From Roseateles toxinivorans (lineage in GTDB: Bacteria > Pseudomonadota > Gammaproteobacteria > Burkholderiales > Burkholderiaceae_C): DNA of 64,000 bases. The notes under the pieces were generated by a model that saw only the letters and a list, made by a program, of their open reading frames with translations, ran no database searches and was not told the origin of the DNA. The position numbers and the translations under genes were made by a program. This document shows, one piece after another, positions 1 to 9,500 of this stretch. Numbering within the stretch: position 1 is the first letter of the stretch; each line of letters opens with the position of its first letter. The stretch covers positions 1 through 64,000 of the forward strand of contig NZ_SNXS01000002.1 in assembly GCF_004362525.1 (NCBI RefSeq), read 5' to 3'.

Positions 1-25
1 TGATGTCTTCCAAATCACTGGCCAT

Positions 26-57
26 TACGTTCCCACGTTGATGTACATGGGAACGTA
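26..57. repeat. 10-bp perfect inverted repeat
   Basis: The arms TACGTTCCCA (26-35) and TGGGAACGTA (48-57) are perfect reverse complements separated by 12 bases. There is no T-run after it, so it does not look like an intrinsic terminator. It may be an operator or the edge of a mobile element whose remainder lies left of the window. Confidence 0.5.
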
Positions 58-109
58 GGCTGTCAGCTCAACACTCGTTGCTCAAGGACGCGGTTTATTG
101 ACCGCTTAC

Positions 110-214
110 GTAATCTCCATGGTGGGCGCCCCTTCCGGTTCGAGTGGTGGATGACACCTCCACTCTGGCACATCGATGCAGTCATCGGGTGGGGGCGTCC
201 ATCCCATTGCATAC
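110..214 (+). repeat. MITE-like repeat, left copy
   Basis: About 105 bp that matches the reverse complement of 988-1091 along its whole length. Its right end reads cgtccatcccattgcatac and its left end is an imperfect inverted version of the same motif (gtaatctccatggtgggcg). Together with the right copy it brackets the Lrp-type gene at 284-757. It carries no credible coding sequence of its own, so a miniature inverted-repeat element or intergenic repeat family is the best description. Confidence 0.65.
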
Positions 215-283
215 GTAGGTCAGAACATACAGGCCCATCTCAATTGAGGCGTCTGAGAACTCACCGAGCACAATGGTCTAGGT

Positions 284-757
284 TCATACAGCGAAGGCAA
301 CGGGGAGAATCGAGTCCTTCCAGGCGCTACGAAGTACGAAGCTGCTGTGGACACCGGAGACGCCTGGAATTCGCGTCAGATGTCCAAGCAACAGCGCTTG
401 GTAATGGTCCATGTCCCGCACGGCGACCTTGAGCTGGTAGTCCGCATCTTGCCCGGTAATGAGCAGACACTCCAAGACTTCAGGCAATAGCCGCACCGCG
501 GTTTCGAAGGCTTCAAAACGTTCTGGTGTGTGCACATCCATTGAGATATGGACAAGGGCCATGAGAGTTAGGCCGAGTTTTTTGGCGTCAAGCACGGCGC
601 GGTATCCGGTCACAACACCCGCCTCCTCCAACGCGCGTACGCGTCGCAAGCAAGGCGAAGGTGAGAGTCCTATGCGATCGGCAAGTTCTTGATTGTTGAC
701 TCTGCCGTCTCTCTGCAGGATCTCGATGATCTGCCGATCGAATTTATCAAGTTTCAA
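284..757 (-). CDS. Lrp/AsnC family transcriptional regulator
   Basis: A 157-residue protein of the usual family length. The N-terminal winged helix-turn-helix (about residues 3-60) shows the family signature LSPSPCLRRVRALEEAG, followed by the RAM/AsnC ligand-binding domain with the typical H-I-S-M-D and LITGQDADYQLKV strands. The start is a TTG at 757, chosen because the family usually begins LDKFDR a few residues in; the ribosome site in front of it is weak. Such regulators respond to amino acids and usually control a divergent neighbour, but here the upstream side holds only repeats and no gene. Several TTGGCA half sites just upstream suggest autoregulation. The gene sits between inverted copies of a 105-bp repeat. 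Confidence 0.9.
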   Translation of the reverse strand: MKLDKFDRQIIEILQRDGRVNNQELADRIGLSPSPCLRRVRALEEAGVVTGYRAVLDAKKLGLTLMALVHISMDVHTPERFEAFETAVRLLPEVLECLLITGQDADYQLKVAVRDMDHYQALLLGHLTRIPGVSGVHSSFVLRSAWKDSILPVAFAV

Positions 758-760
758 GAG

Positions 761-840
761 TCTGCCAAATAGTCTGATGCTGTTGGCAGATTATTGCGCA
801 AAACGCGTTTTCTTTGCCAAATTGGCAATCGCCTGCCAAC
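761..840. promoter_or_regulatory. Probable operator region of the Lrp-type gene
   Basis: Immediately upstream of the Lrp-type gene are clustered half sites: TCTGCCAA (761-768) paired with TTGGCAGA (783-790), a palindrome TTGCCAA-A-TTGGCAA (814-828), and another TGCCAAC at about 834. The AAAACGCGTTTT palindrome (800-811) lies between them. Repeated phased half sites like these are what Lrp-family octamers bind, so autoregulation is inferred. Confidence 0.5.
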
Positions 841-987
841 AGCTGATTTCTACACTTACTGCACTGAGTTATCGACTTGGTCGGCGGAAGGTCACAAGCC
901 TCACACCAGCGCGCTTCGGCTTCACAAGAGTCTCGACAGGCGTGAGATCACGCCCCATCGGCATCGCGATGTCATGGGGCTCTCGCT

Positions 988-1091
988 GTAGGCGATGGGA
1001 TGGACGACCCCACCCGTAGACGGCATCGAAGTGCCACAGTGGATGTGTCAACTACCACTCGATCGGAAGGAGCGTCCATCCCATTGCTTAC
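988..1091 (-). repeat. MITE-like repeat, right copy (inverted)
   Basis: About 104 bp bounded by gtaggcgatgggatggacg (988-1006) and cgtccatcccattgcttac (1073-1091), which are 19-bp imperfect terminal inverted repeats. The body aligns with the reverse complement of 110-214. The bases 1092-1337 after it contain no recognisable gene. Confidence 0.65.
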
Positions 1092-1337
1092 GCATTCGAA
1101 ACTCACTAGGCATGTACTTGAATACTGATGCCGGAGCATGGATGGCTCCCTTGAGAGGAGCGGCATTCGGCCACCTCGCCAAGCAGCATAAGGCGGCTGT
1201 GGCGCAGCCATCGGAGCTCGAACTTGCTCGCAGCCTTGGTCGAAGATATGAAGTCCGCGTGTGTTCGTGGATGCTGTCATTCAGGTCCTCGCAGCGAAAG
1301 ACTTGGATCACGTCGAAGGTCCTCGTCGTCAAGGTGT

Positions 1338-3788
1338 TCAGCGATCACAGGAATTAGCTGTACTCACGACGCCCAGCCTCTCGCCGTTTTGAGGCAATGC
1401 GGCACTCACGTGCTGATCAAGCCAGGACAGGGTTTCCGCCAGCACATGCAAGATCGACTCGCGCGCCACGTAGCGGTGCCCTTCGTGCGGCAGCAGCACA
1501 AGCCGGGCGGTACTGCCCAGTCCGCGGAGCGCGGCGAACATGCGCTCACTTTGCATCGGGAATGTGCCGCTGTTTGCATCGGCCAGCCCATGGATTAGCA
1601 GCAACGGCGCGTGGATCTTGTCGGCCTCGTCAAACGGCGATACCGCGCGGTACATCTCGCGTGCCTGCCAGAAGTGACGCTCCTCGGATTGAAAACCGAA
1701 CGGTGTGAGTGTGCGGTTGTAGGCTCCACTGCGCGCGATGCCAGCACAGAAAAGCCGGCTGTGCGCCAGCAAGTTGGCGGCCATGAAAGCGCCGAACGAA
1801 TGGCCGCCAATGGCGATGCGATGCGGCTCGGCCACGCCCAATCGCACAAGCTCATCGACAGCAGCCTGCGCGTTGGCCACCAGTTGAGGCACGAAGCTGT
1901 CGTTTGCTGGGCTATCGGCGCTACCAATGATAGGCATTGACGGGTTGTCGAGCACCGCGTAGCCGGCAACAACCATGACCGCCGGGCCCAGCGGGTCGAA
2001 AGTGTTGAATCGCAATGGCGAGCCGTCGACCTGGCCGGCTGCGGCCGTGCTGATGAACTCCATCGGATAGGCCCACACCAAAGTGGGCAGCGGCCCGTCC
2101 CGATGCGGGTCATGGCCCGGCGGCAGCCACAGTGTTCCGTTGAGGGTCACGCCATCGGCGCGGCGATAGTGCAGTGTCTGCCTGTGCAGGCCACGCAGTT
2201 GGGGTGTAGGGTGCGGCCAATGGGTGACGTCGCGTGCAAGCTCGAGACTATGCAATACGACCACTCGGTACTGGGGCGGTTCGTCGGGCGTTTCACGTGT
2301 ACTCAGCCAAGTCGACCCCGCATCGTCAAGCGGAGCCACCGGAACGTCATGGTGACTTAAATCCGACTGAAAGACGCGAACCTTCTGATCAGTGCTCAAG
2401 TTCCAGCGATCGACGAAAGGGCGGTCTCCCTGCGGTGAAGCCCCCGTGCCGGTCCAGGTCGTCACGTCCCCGTCGACGGCGAGAAGTCGCCTGCGGCCAC
2501 GGGCATCGGCGCGCATTACAGCTTGCCCGGGATCGGCGTAGCGGTCCTCCAGCGATCCACTGTAGAAGCGCCTCGGCGTTTGACCCTCTTTGTCTGGCGC
2601 GATGCGCCAGTAGGCGATTGCGCGTGTACGCCACCAGCGCTCCGTCACCACGGCCAGACCACCATCAGCCCAGGCCACCTGGCCAAAGCGTAGTGGCAGC
2701 TGCGCTATGCAGCGCGGCGGCGCGCTGAACGGAGCAGCGTGCAGCCACAGCTGGTCGCGCACCTGGGCGACCTGGTCCGGGTCGCCACCATCGGCGGCTT
2801 CCACCCAGGCCAGACAGGCATCGGCGTCGGCACGCCAATGCACTTCGCGCGGCCCCGGCGGCACCGCGTCGAATCCTGACGGCAACCGGTCGGCAGCATC
2901 CAGCCGGGCCACCGTGTGCAGCAAGGCGCCCGATGCGTCAAGCACCTCGATGCAACGCGCGAAACGATGCGCGGGCACCCGGTGCGAAAAGGGTCGTTCC
3001 AGACGCTGCACCAGCAGTTGCAGGCCATCGGGAGAGGGGTCAACGGCCTGATGCAAGGCCGGCTCGCCGAGACGGGTGAGGCCGCCCTCGAGATCGACCC
3101 AGGCGAGCTGACTCAACAGGTGGTGTTCGAGCAGGCGCTCGTCGTGCTCGCTGCGCAGCAGGTCGGCAAAGGTTCGGGTCTGCCGGCCCCGATCCAGCGG
3201 AGACGCCTCCTCAACGACGGGCCCACCAGGTGACGCCGAAGCCTCGGGCTCGGGCCAAGGTGCCTCTGGGCGCAATGTCAGCAATAGACGCTGGCTGTCG
3301 GAGGCCCAGACGAAGCCGGCGCCCATCACGGCGTGCAGCGCTGGTAAGACCAGGCGCCGCGCCCGGCGCGATTGAACCTCGACGCACCACAGCTGCACCT
3401 CGGAAGCTGCATCATCGTGGTGGCTGAAGGCCAGTTGCTGCCCATCTGGCGACCAGGACCAATCGGCAAGCGACAACGGGTTTGGAAGACCATCGATGCG
3501 ATGCACACGCCCATCTGTCAGTTCGATCAACTGCACCTCGTGGACGCGCTCGCCCCCCACGGCCGCTGCCAAGCGTGGGTTCCAGCGCAGGCCGGCCATT
3601 CGTATTTCGGGTCGGGCCAGTTCCGCGATCGATGGCATGGCACGTGCATGCAGCACCAGCGCCAACTGCTCTCGCGGTGCGGGCGCCAAACGCGCGAGGG
3701 GTGCTGCATCGGCAATCGCCGCAAGGCTTGGTTCGGGCAGCCTGTAACCGGTCCCCTGCACTGAAACATCCCTAGTAGCCTGTGACAC
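1338..3788 (-). CDS. S9 family peptidase, glutamyl-endopeptidase-like
   Basis: An alpha/beta-hydrolase peptidase with an N-terminal beta-propeller (about residues 1-550) and a C-terminal catalytic domain. The nucleophile lies in GGHSFGAFM (about residue 664), the acid in HGLADAN (about 736) and the histidine in HEGHR (about 769). The SFGAF motif resembles the S9D glutamyl endopeptidase group. The start was set at GTG 3788, 816 residues, because AGAGGAAG lies 4-11 bases upstream; a longer frame to 4019 would overlap the divergent sigma gene. There is no signal peptide, so a cytosolic enzyme is likely. It diverges from the FecI-type gene across 142 bp and probably belongs to the same peptide-use locus. 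Confidence 0.85.
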   Translation of the reverse strand: MSQATRDVSVQGTGYRLPEPSLAAIADAAPLARLAPAPREQLALVLHARAMPSIAELARPEIRMAGLRWNPRLAAAVGGERVHEVQLIELTDGRVHRIDGLPNPLSLADWSWSPDGQQLAFSHHDDAASEVQLWCVEVQSRRARRLVLPALHAVMGAGFVWASDSQRLLLTLRPEAPWPEPEASASPGGPVVEEASPLDRGRQTRTFADLLRSEHDERLLEHHLLSQLAWVDLEGGLTRLGEPALHQAVDPSPDGLQLLVQRLERPFSHRVPAHRFARCIEVLDASGALLHTVARLDAADRLPSGFDAVPPGPREVHWRADADACLAWVEAADGGDPDQVAQVRDQLWLHAAPFSAPPRCIAQLPLRFGQVAWADGGLAVVTERWWRTRAIAYWRIAPDKEGQTPRRFYSGSLEDRYADPGQAVMRADARGRRRLLAVDGDVTTWTGTGASPQGDRPFVDRWNLSTDQKVRVFQSDLSHHDVPVAPLDDAGSTWLSTRETPDEPPQYRVVVLHSLELARDVTHWPHPTPQLRGLHRQTLHYRRADGVTLNGTLWLPPGHDPHRDGPLPTLVWAYPMEFISTAAAGQVDGSPLRFNTFDPLGPAVMVVAGYAVLDNPSMPIIGSADSPANDSFVPQLVANAQAAVDELVRLGVAEPHRIAIGGHSFGAFMAANLLAHSRLFCAGIARSGAYNRTLTPFGFQSEERHFWQAREMYRAVSPFDEADKIHAPLLLIHGLADANSGTFPMQSERMFAALRGLGSTARLVLLPHEGHRYVARESILHVLAETLSWLDQHVSAALPQNGERLGVVSTANSCDR

Positions 3789-3930
3789 TGTTCTTCCTCT
3801 TGCACATGTTCGTGGCCGGACGGCTCGGTGCAAGAGTAGAGATGCGCGAGTCCAGCTTTTCCGCCAGTGACTGAGCTGCCCATATTCCCCGATTGTCAGG
3901 CTATGGTCCCAGCATCGACACTCGCCGGTA

Positions 3931-4524
3931 ATGAATCCCGATTCGAAGTCCCGCTGGCGCTGGCTGGCCGCCAACATACTGCCGCATGAGCCGGCACTGC
4001 GGGCCTGGCTGCGGCGCAAGCAGGACCTGCCAATCGAAGCCGACGATCTGGTACAGGAAGCCTATGCGACGCTGGCAAGCCTCAATACGGTGGACCACAT
4101 CCACAACCCCAAGGCCTATCTGTTCCAGACCGCGCATTCGATTGCCTTGCAGCAACTGCGTCGGGACCGCGTGGTCTCGATCGTGGCCATTGCCGATGTC
4201 GATGAACTGCACCTAAGCATCGACACACCGGGGCCGGAACAGCAGGCTGCCAGCCGCCAGGAACTGCGGCGCGTGGTTGAGGCGATCGACTCGCTGCCGC
4301 CGCAATGCGGTGAAGTGTTCCGCCTGCGTAAAGTGGAGGGTCTGTCGCAGCGTGAGGTCGCCGGCCACATGGGCCTTGCCGAGAGCACCGTCGAAAAGCA
4401 CATGGGTCGGGCGATCCGCACGCTGATGGACCTGTTCGGCCGTGGCGGAAAACCTGCCTCCCGAGCATCTAGAACTGACACCGATTCAAACGACGAGTAT
4501 GAACAGCGTACGAGAGACCAGTAG
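3931..4524 (+). CDS. FecI-like ECF RNA polymerase sigma factor
   Basis: A 197-residue sigma-70 of the extracytoplasmic-function group. Region 2 is seen around residues 30-80 (DDLVQEAYATL, then NPKAYLFQTAHSIALQQLRR), and region 4 around 110-165 (LPPQCGEVFRLRKVEGLSQREVA, AESTVEKHMGRAI). The gene overlaps the following FecR-type gene by 26 bases. A TonB-dependent receptor with an STN domain is encoded two genes on, so the trio forms a Fec-type surface signalling system: ligand-loaded receptor, anti-sigma, then sigma release and transcription of the uptake genes. The tail after residue 170 is polar and poorly conserved. Confidence 0.93.
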   Translation: MNPDSKSRWRWLAANILPHEPALRAWLRRKQDLPIEADDLVQEAYATLASLNTVDHIHNPKAYLFQTAHSIALQQLRRDRVVSIVAIADVDELHLSIDTPGPEQQAASRQELRRVVEAIDSLPPQCGEVFRLRKVEGLSQREVAGHMGLAESTVEKHMGRAIRTLMDLFGRGGKPASRASRTDTDSNDEYEQRTRDQ

Positions 4525-5497
4525 CCGCATCGACGACGTGGCCGCCGATTGGGCGGCGCGTGTCGACCGTGGCGCGCTGAGCACCGAAGAGCAGGCCGCG
4601 CTGGATGCCTGGTGCGCCAGCGACCGGCGGTGCCTGGGCGCCTATGCGCGCGCGCAGGCTGTCTTGTGCAGCATGGATCGTGCGCAGGCACTCGGCGCAG
4701 GTGACTCCTTCGAGCTTCGCAGCGCTGCGCCGGCGGCTGCCATTGCGGCCTTCCCGCCGCATCGGCCCTGGCGGGTGACGGCGGCCATGGCCGCCGGCCT
4801 TGCCGCACTGGTGATCTGGTTGATGCCACACTGGTCATCCGACCCTTCGGTGACGACAGTCAAGGGCGAATTGCGGCAGTTGCCGCTGCCAGACGGCTCC
4901 TCAGTCACCTTGAACACGGCCACGGCGATCCAGACCCGTTTCACGGCGAAGCAGCGTGTGGTGGAGCTGGTTCAAGGAGAGGCGCTGTTCGACGTCGCCA
5001 AGGACCCTACACGGCCGTTCCAGGTGCGCGCCGGCGAGCTCACAATCAAGGCCGTCGGAACGAGTTTCACGGTGCGCCGGATGTCGGGGTCAGCCGTACA
5101 GGTCGTCGTACGTGAGGGCGTGGTAGAGGTGGTACATGCGCATGCGCTTCGCCCCTTGCGTGCCATGCAGAACCAGCTGGTGGAGCTCTCGCCACGCACA
5201 GAGGCACCAGGCCAGTCGCTGGTACAGCGGACCATCACGCCGCAGCGGGTGGCACGCGAGCTTTCCTGGCGAGAAGGCCTCATCTCCTTCGAAGGCGTGA
5301 CGCTCGCGAAGGCGGCGGCCGAATTCGAGCGTTACAGCGATATTCGCATCGTCGTGGTCGAGCCAGAGCTGGCAAACAAGACTATCACCGGACTTTTCGC
5401 AGCCAACAACCCGGCAGGCTTCGCGCGCGCCGCGGCCGCCGTGGTTGACGCCCATGTAAGCGAACACGCCGGCGAGTTGCGCATCAGCCGCAACTGA
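4499..5497 (+). CDS. FecR-family anti-sigma factor
   Basis: A 332-residue inner-membrane regulator. A DUF4880-type cytoplasmic domain (residues about 8-60; VAADWAARVDRGALS) precedes one membrane segment near residue 105 (AMAAGLAALVIWLM). The periplasmic FecR domain follows (LPDGSSVTLNTAT, FDVAKDPTRPF) and then a C-terminal STN-like domain (LSWREGLISFEGVTL). ATG 4499 was preferred to GTG 4442 because homologues start just before the DUF4880 domain. It overlaps the sigma gene end, which suggests translational coupling. Its C-terminal part is expected to contact the STN domain of the receptor at 6539-9700. Confidence 0.92.
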   Translation: MNSVRETSSRIDDVAADWAARVDRGALSTEEQAALDAWCASDRRCLGAYARAQAVLCSMDRAQALGAGDSFELRSAAPAAAIAAFPPHRPWRVTAAMAAGLAALVIWLMPHWSSDPSVTTVKGELRQLPLPDGSSVTLNTATAIQTRFTAKQRVVELVQGEALFDVAKDPTRPFQVRAGELTIKAVGTSFTVRRMSGSAVQVVVREGVVEVVHAHALRPLRAMQNQLVELSPRTEAPGQSLVQRTITPQRVARELSWREGLISFEGVTLAKAAAEFERYSDIRIVVVEPELANKTITGLFAANNPAGFARAAAAVVDAHVSEHAGELRISRN

Positions 5498-5558
5498 GGT
5501 CCCCAAGTGTCGGGCCGCGCCCGGCTCCGCTTCCGCCCCTTCCGTGCCCACTGAAACG

Positions 5559-6365
5559 ATGAACGCCTACTCCCAACTTCTCAATGCCCATCGCTCGATT
5601 CGCCAATTCAAGTCAGAGGCGATCGATCCGGCTCTGGTCGAGCGCATCTGCGGCGATGCCATTGCGGGCGGCTCGTCTTCCGGCAATCTCAACAGCCTGT
5701 CGATCGTGCTGACGCGCGATACCGAACGCAAACGGCATCTGTACGAGTTGCACGCGCAGCAAGACATGGTCTTGCAGGCGCCGCTGGCCATCACTTTCTG
5801 CGCCGACTTCTACCGCACCCGCCGCTGGCTGAGCGCGCGTGGTGCCCGTGACAACTTCAACAACCTCATTGGTTACCACATTGCAGCCTTTGACGCGATC
5901 ATCGTTGCGCAAAACGCCTGCCTTGGCTTCGAGTCCGAAGGACTCGGCATCTGCTACATGGGCACGACGCTGCACTCGATGCAAGCCATCGCCGAGTTCT
6001 TGCAGCTGCCACCTACCTGCGTGCCGGTGACCAGCATCGTGGTCGGCCACCCTGCCGAAGACCCGCCCAAGCGCGACCGCCTGCCGCTGTCGGCAATCCT
6101 GCATGACGAGACCTACCGGCGGCCCAGCGATGCGGGTCTGGACCTGGCGTTCGGCAAAAGGGAGGTCGACGGCTGGCGGCGCTATCTGTCGACCCCGCGC
6201 ATCAAGGCCCTGATAGATGAGCATGGCATCCGTTCACTCGCTGAGTTCTACACCAGCAAGGTGAAGTACGAGCCCGAGTTGTTCCAGCGCGACTCGCAGA
6301 GCCTGCTGCGGCTTCTGCATGCCAGCGACTTCATCGACGGCGGCCCTCTCGAAGAAACGCCCTGA
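5559..6365 (+). CDS. Nitroreductase-family flavin oxidoreductase (NfsA-like)
   Basis: About 268 residues with the nitroreductase fold. Visible signatures are HRSIRQF near the N-terminus (FMN phosphate binding), GGSSSGNLNSLSIV, and the later EGLGICYMGT and VVGHPAED segments typical of NfsA/FRP oxygen-insensitive enzymes. An in-frame GTG at 5544 is an alternative start; neither has a strong ribosome site. It lies between the FecR-type gene and the receptor on the same strand, so co-expression is plausible. Its substrate in this locus is unknown; flavin-dependent reduction of the imported compound is only a guess. Confidence 0.85.
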   Translation: MNAYSQLLNAHRSIRQFKSEAIDPALVERICGDAIAGGSSSGNLNSLSIVLTRDTERKRHLYELHAQQDMVLQAPLAITFCADFYRTRRWLSARGARDNFNNLIGYHIAAFDAIIVAQNACLGFESEGLGICYMGTTLHSMQAIAEFLQLPPTCVPVTSIVVGHPAEDPPKRDRLPLSAILHDETYRRPSDAGLDLAFGKREVDGWRRYLSTPRIKALIDEHGIRSLAEFYTSKVKYEPELFQRDSQSLLRLLHASDFIDGGPLEETP

Positions 6366-6538
6366 CCCATAACGTCCAGCCGCGTGTGCCGGGTGTCGGG
6401 CACGCCTGCTCAGCAGGGGCGCCGCGTATCAGCGTTTACCCGGTGGCGGAAGGTATGGCGCCCGCGCATCCAACATACCAGGGGTGTCCCTGATGCCGCA
6501 CCCAGAGGCGGCCACAACAAATGGATGGAGATTAGCGA

Positions 6539-9500
6539 ATGCAATATCGACGTACAGTGGTCTCGGCAGCCGCGCTTGTGGCACTCCTGGTCTCGACAGG
6601 GCTTCAGGCGCAGACGCGCAGCTTCGACATACCTTCGGACGCCGCCGTGCGTTCGATCCCGCTGTTTGCGCGCCAGGCCGGTGTGCAGATCGTCGCGCCG
6701 GCCGATGGGCTGGGCGGCGTCAGCACACCAGCCATCCAGGGCAACCGTGATGTGCGCACTGCGTTGGGTGATCTGCTGATCGGCACAGGCCTGGTAATCG
6801 CATCTGACACGGGCGACGTCATCACCTTGCAGCGCGGCTCCGTCACTGCTGCCCCGCCGGCCGGTCCGGCGGCGCTCGCCACCGTCATCGTGACCGGCTC
6901 TCGCCTGGCGCAGTTCGATGGCGATTCGCCCACGCCGGTGCTGGCCATCGGCGCCGAGGCGCTCGCGGGTCGGGGCGGTGGCATCTCCGTCGGCGACCAG
7001 CTCAGTCAATTGCCTCAGTTCCGCGCCACTTTCACCCAGGCTGCCTCGACCGGCATTGGCTTGGGCGCACCTGGTCAGGTAGGCCTGAACCTGCTGGACC
7101 TTCGCGGCCTGGGCACGACTCGCACCCTGGTGCTTCAAAACGGCCGCCGCGTGGTTTCGAGTTCGCAGCAACTGGCCCAGCCCGACACCAACACCATCCC
7201 GATGCCTTTGCTCAAGCGGGTGGAAGTGCTGACCGGGGGTGCCTCGGCCATCTATGGCGCAGATGCGATCGCTGGAGTCGTCAACTTTGTGTTGATGGAC
7301 AACTTCGATGGCATGACCCTGCGCGCCCAGTACGGCACGAGCCAGGAGCGGGACGCAGACTCGCGAAGTGCCAGCATCGCTGTGGGCCGCAACCTGGCCG
7401 GTGGCAAGGCGAACATCGCGGCCAGCCTGGAGATTGCCGGACGCTCGCCACTGGGGTATTCGGACAGATCGTTCTCAGTTGGTCAATCGCCCTTCGTACC
7501 CAATCCCAAGGCTGGCCAGCCAGGGGAACCGACGCAGATCCTCGTCAACGACATCCGCTGGCTGAGCCGCTCAACCGGCGGCACCTTACCCTATGGCCCT
7601 CCGTTCTACCGCTTCGCAGCCAACGGCAGCCTGAATCCCGCAGACACGGGAAGCCGGTCTTTGTTGAACCTCGGCATCAGCGAGGGCGGGGACGGCACAG
7701 CACCGGTGGCCTACAACACCCTGCTGCCGCGCAACGAGCGCATCGCGGCGAACCTTCTAGGACACATCGACTTGTCGGCCCAGACGCGGATCTTCGGGCA
7801 TGTCGCGGCAATAGAGCAACGCTCCGCCGCCTTCAACGGACCGATACTCAGCACGATCAACATCAGCAAGAGCAACCCCTACCTGAGTGCACAGGCGCTG
7901 ACCGTTCTCAATAGCTACGGACCCACAGCGACTGCACCCGGTTTCGTCATGCTGCGTGACAGCGAGGACCTCGGCATTGCCGGCGAGTCGGTCAGGCGCA
8001 GCACTTTGCGCGGAGTGGCCGGCGTCAAGGGATCACTGAGCGGCGACTGGAGCTACGAGCTGTCCGTGAGTCTCGGCCGCGTCGACATCACCAGCACCAG
8101 CCTCAACAACCTGTGGCTTGCGCGCATAGGCAACGCCGCTGACGCCGTGGTCGATATCAACGGCGTGCTGGGCAACCGGGGTGCGATCGTCTGCGCCTCA
8201 CGTCTAGCCGCCGGTGGAGCTGCCACTGGCAATGCTGATATAGACCAATGCGTTCCCGCCAACTTTTTCGGCAATGGCAGCGTGAGCGCTGCGGCGCGCA
8301 ACTACCTGTCGCTGAACACGGCGGCCGACGCGCGCATCTCCCAAAAGCTGCTCGGTGGCTTCATCAACGGCGACAGCGCTGCGTGGTTCAAGCTCCCGGC
8401 AGGTCCGGTAGGCGTCGTGGCCGGTTTCGAGCATCGCCAGGACAACACGCGCTACACGCCTGACGCACGTGATGCCGCCGGACTCACCGGCGCGGCCGGC
8501 GTCGGCGCGGTCAACGGCTCGCTGAAGGTGACTGAGCTGTTTTCCGAGTTCAAGGTGCCGCTACTGGCCAAGCTGCCGATGGTGGACAAGCTCGAGCTCA
8601 CAGCTTCCATGCGCACCAGCGACTACAACCTCTCGGGCGTAGGCCGTACCAACTCCTGGGGCCTCGGCGGCTTGTGGCAGATCAACCGGCAGATCAGCCT
8701 GCGGGCATCCACACAGAAGGCTGTTCGCGCCCCCAACGTGGCCGAGCTCTACGAGCCGGTTGCGCCCGTGCAGGTCGGCGTGAACGACCCCTGCAGCGCA
8801 CAAAACATTGCCCTGGGCAGCCCCACGCGCGCGGCCAACTGCGCAGCGCTGGGCATGCCGGCGGGGTTCCGGGCCAACACGCTGGGTCGACCGATTACCG
8901 CCACCAGCGGCGGCAATGCCAACCTGACAGTAGAGGACGGCGACTCCCGCACACTGGGCGTGCTGCTGGCACCCGCCTTTGCGCCCGGCTTCGCGGTCTC
9001 GGTGGACTACTACCGCATCAACCTCAAGAACGCAATCACCAAGCCCAACAGCAACCAGATCATCACCACCTGCGTAGATAGCACGTCGATCAACAACCCG
9101 TTCTGCGGGTCCATCCAGCGCGGCGCCGACTTCAACATACGCGGTATCACCCAGCAGACGATGAACCTGACGCGACAGTTCGCCGAGGGCTTGGATGTCG
9201 ACGCCACATACGGCTTCGCCCTGCCCGGTGCCGGCCGTGCCGACTTGCGCGCGATCTACTCGCATGTGCTCAAGCGCGACGACTACCTGCGCCCCACCGA
9301 GCCCAGCTTCCCTTCGCAAATGGTCGAGCGTGTGGGCAACCCGCGCGACTCGTTGACCTTCACCACCAACCTTGCCTTCGGCGCATTGCAGCTCACGCAC
9401 AAGCTACGCTGGTTCTCCGGCCAGTGGCGCGGCGACCCGGCCGACTTCGTCTCCGTGGGCGGGCTGCCCGCGCGCAATCCGAATCTGCTGCCTCAGGACT

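Noticed and set aside
3789-4019. Longer form of the S9 peptidase starting at 4019
   Set aside because: It overlaps the divergent sigma gene, is rich in Arg/Cys/Trp and lacks homology; GTG 3788 has a good ribosome site.
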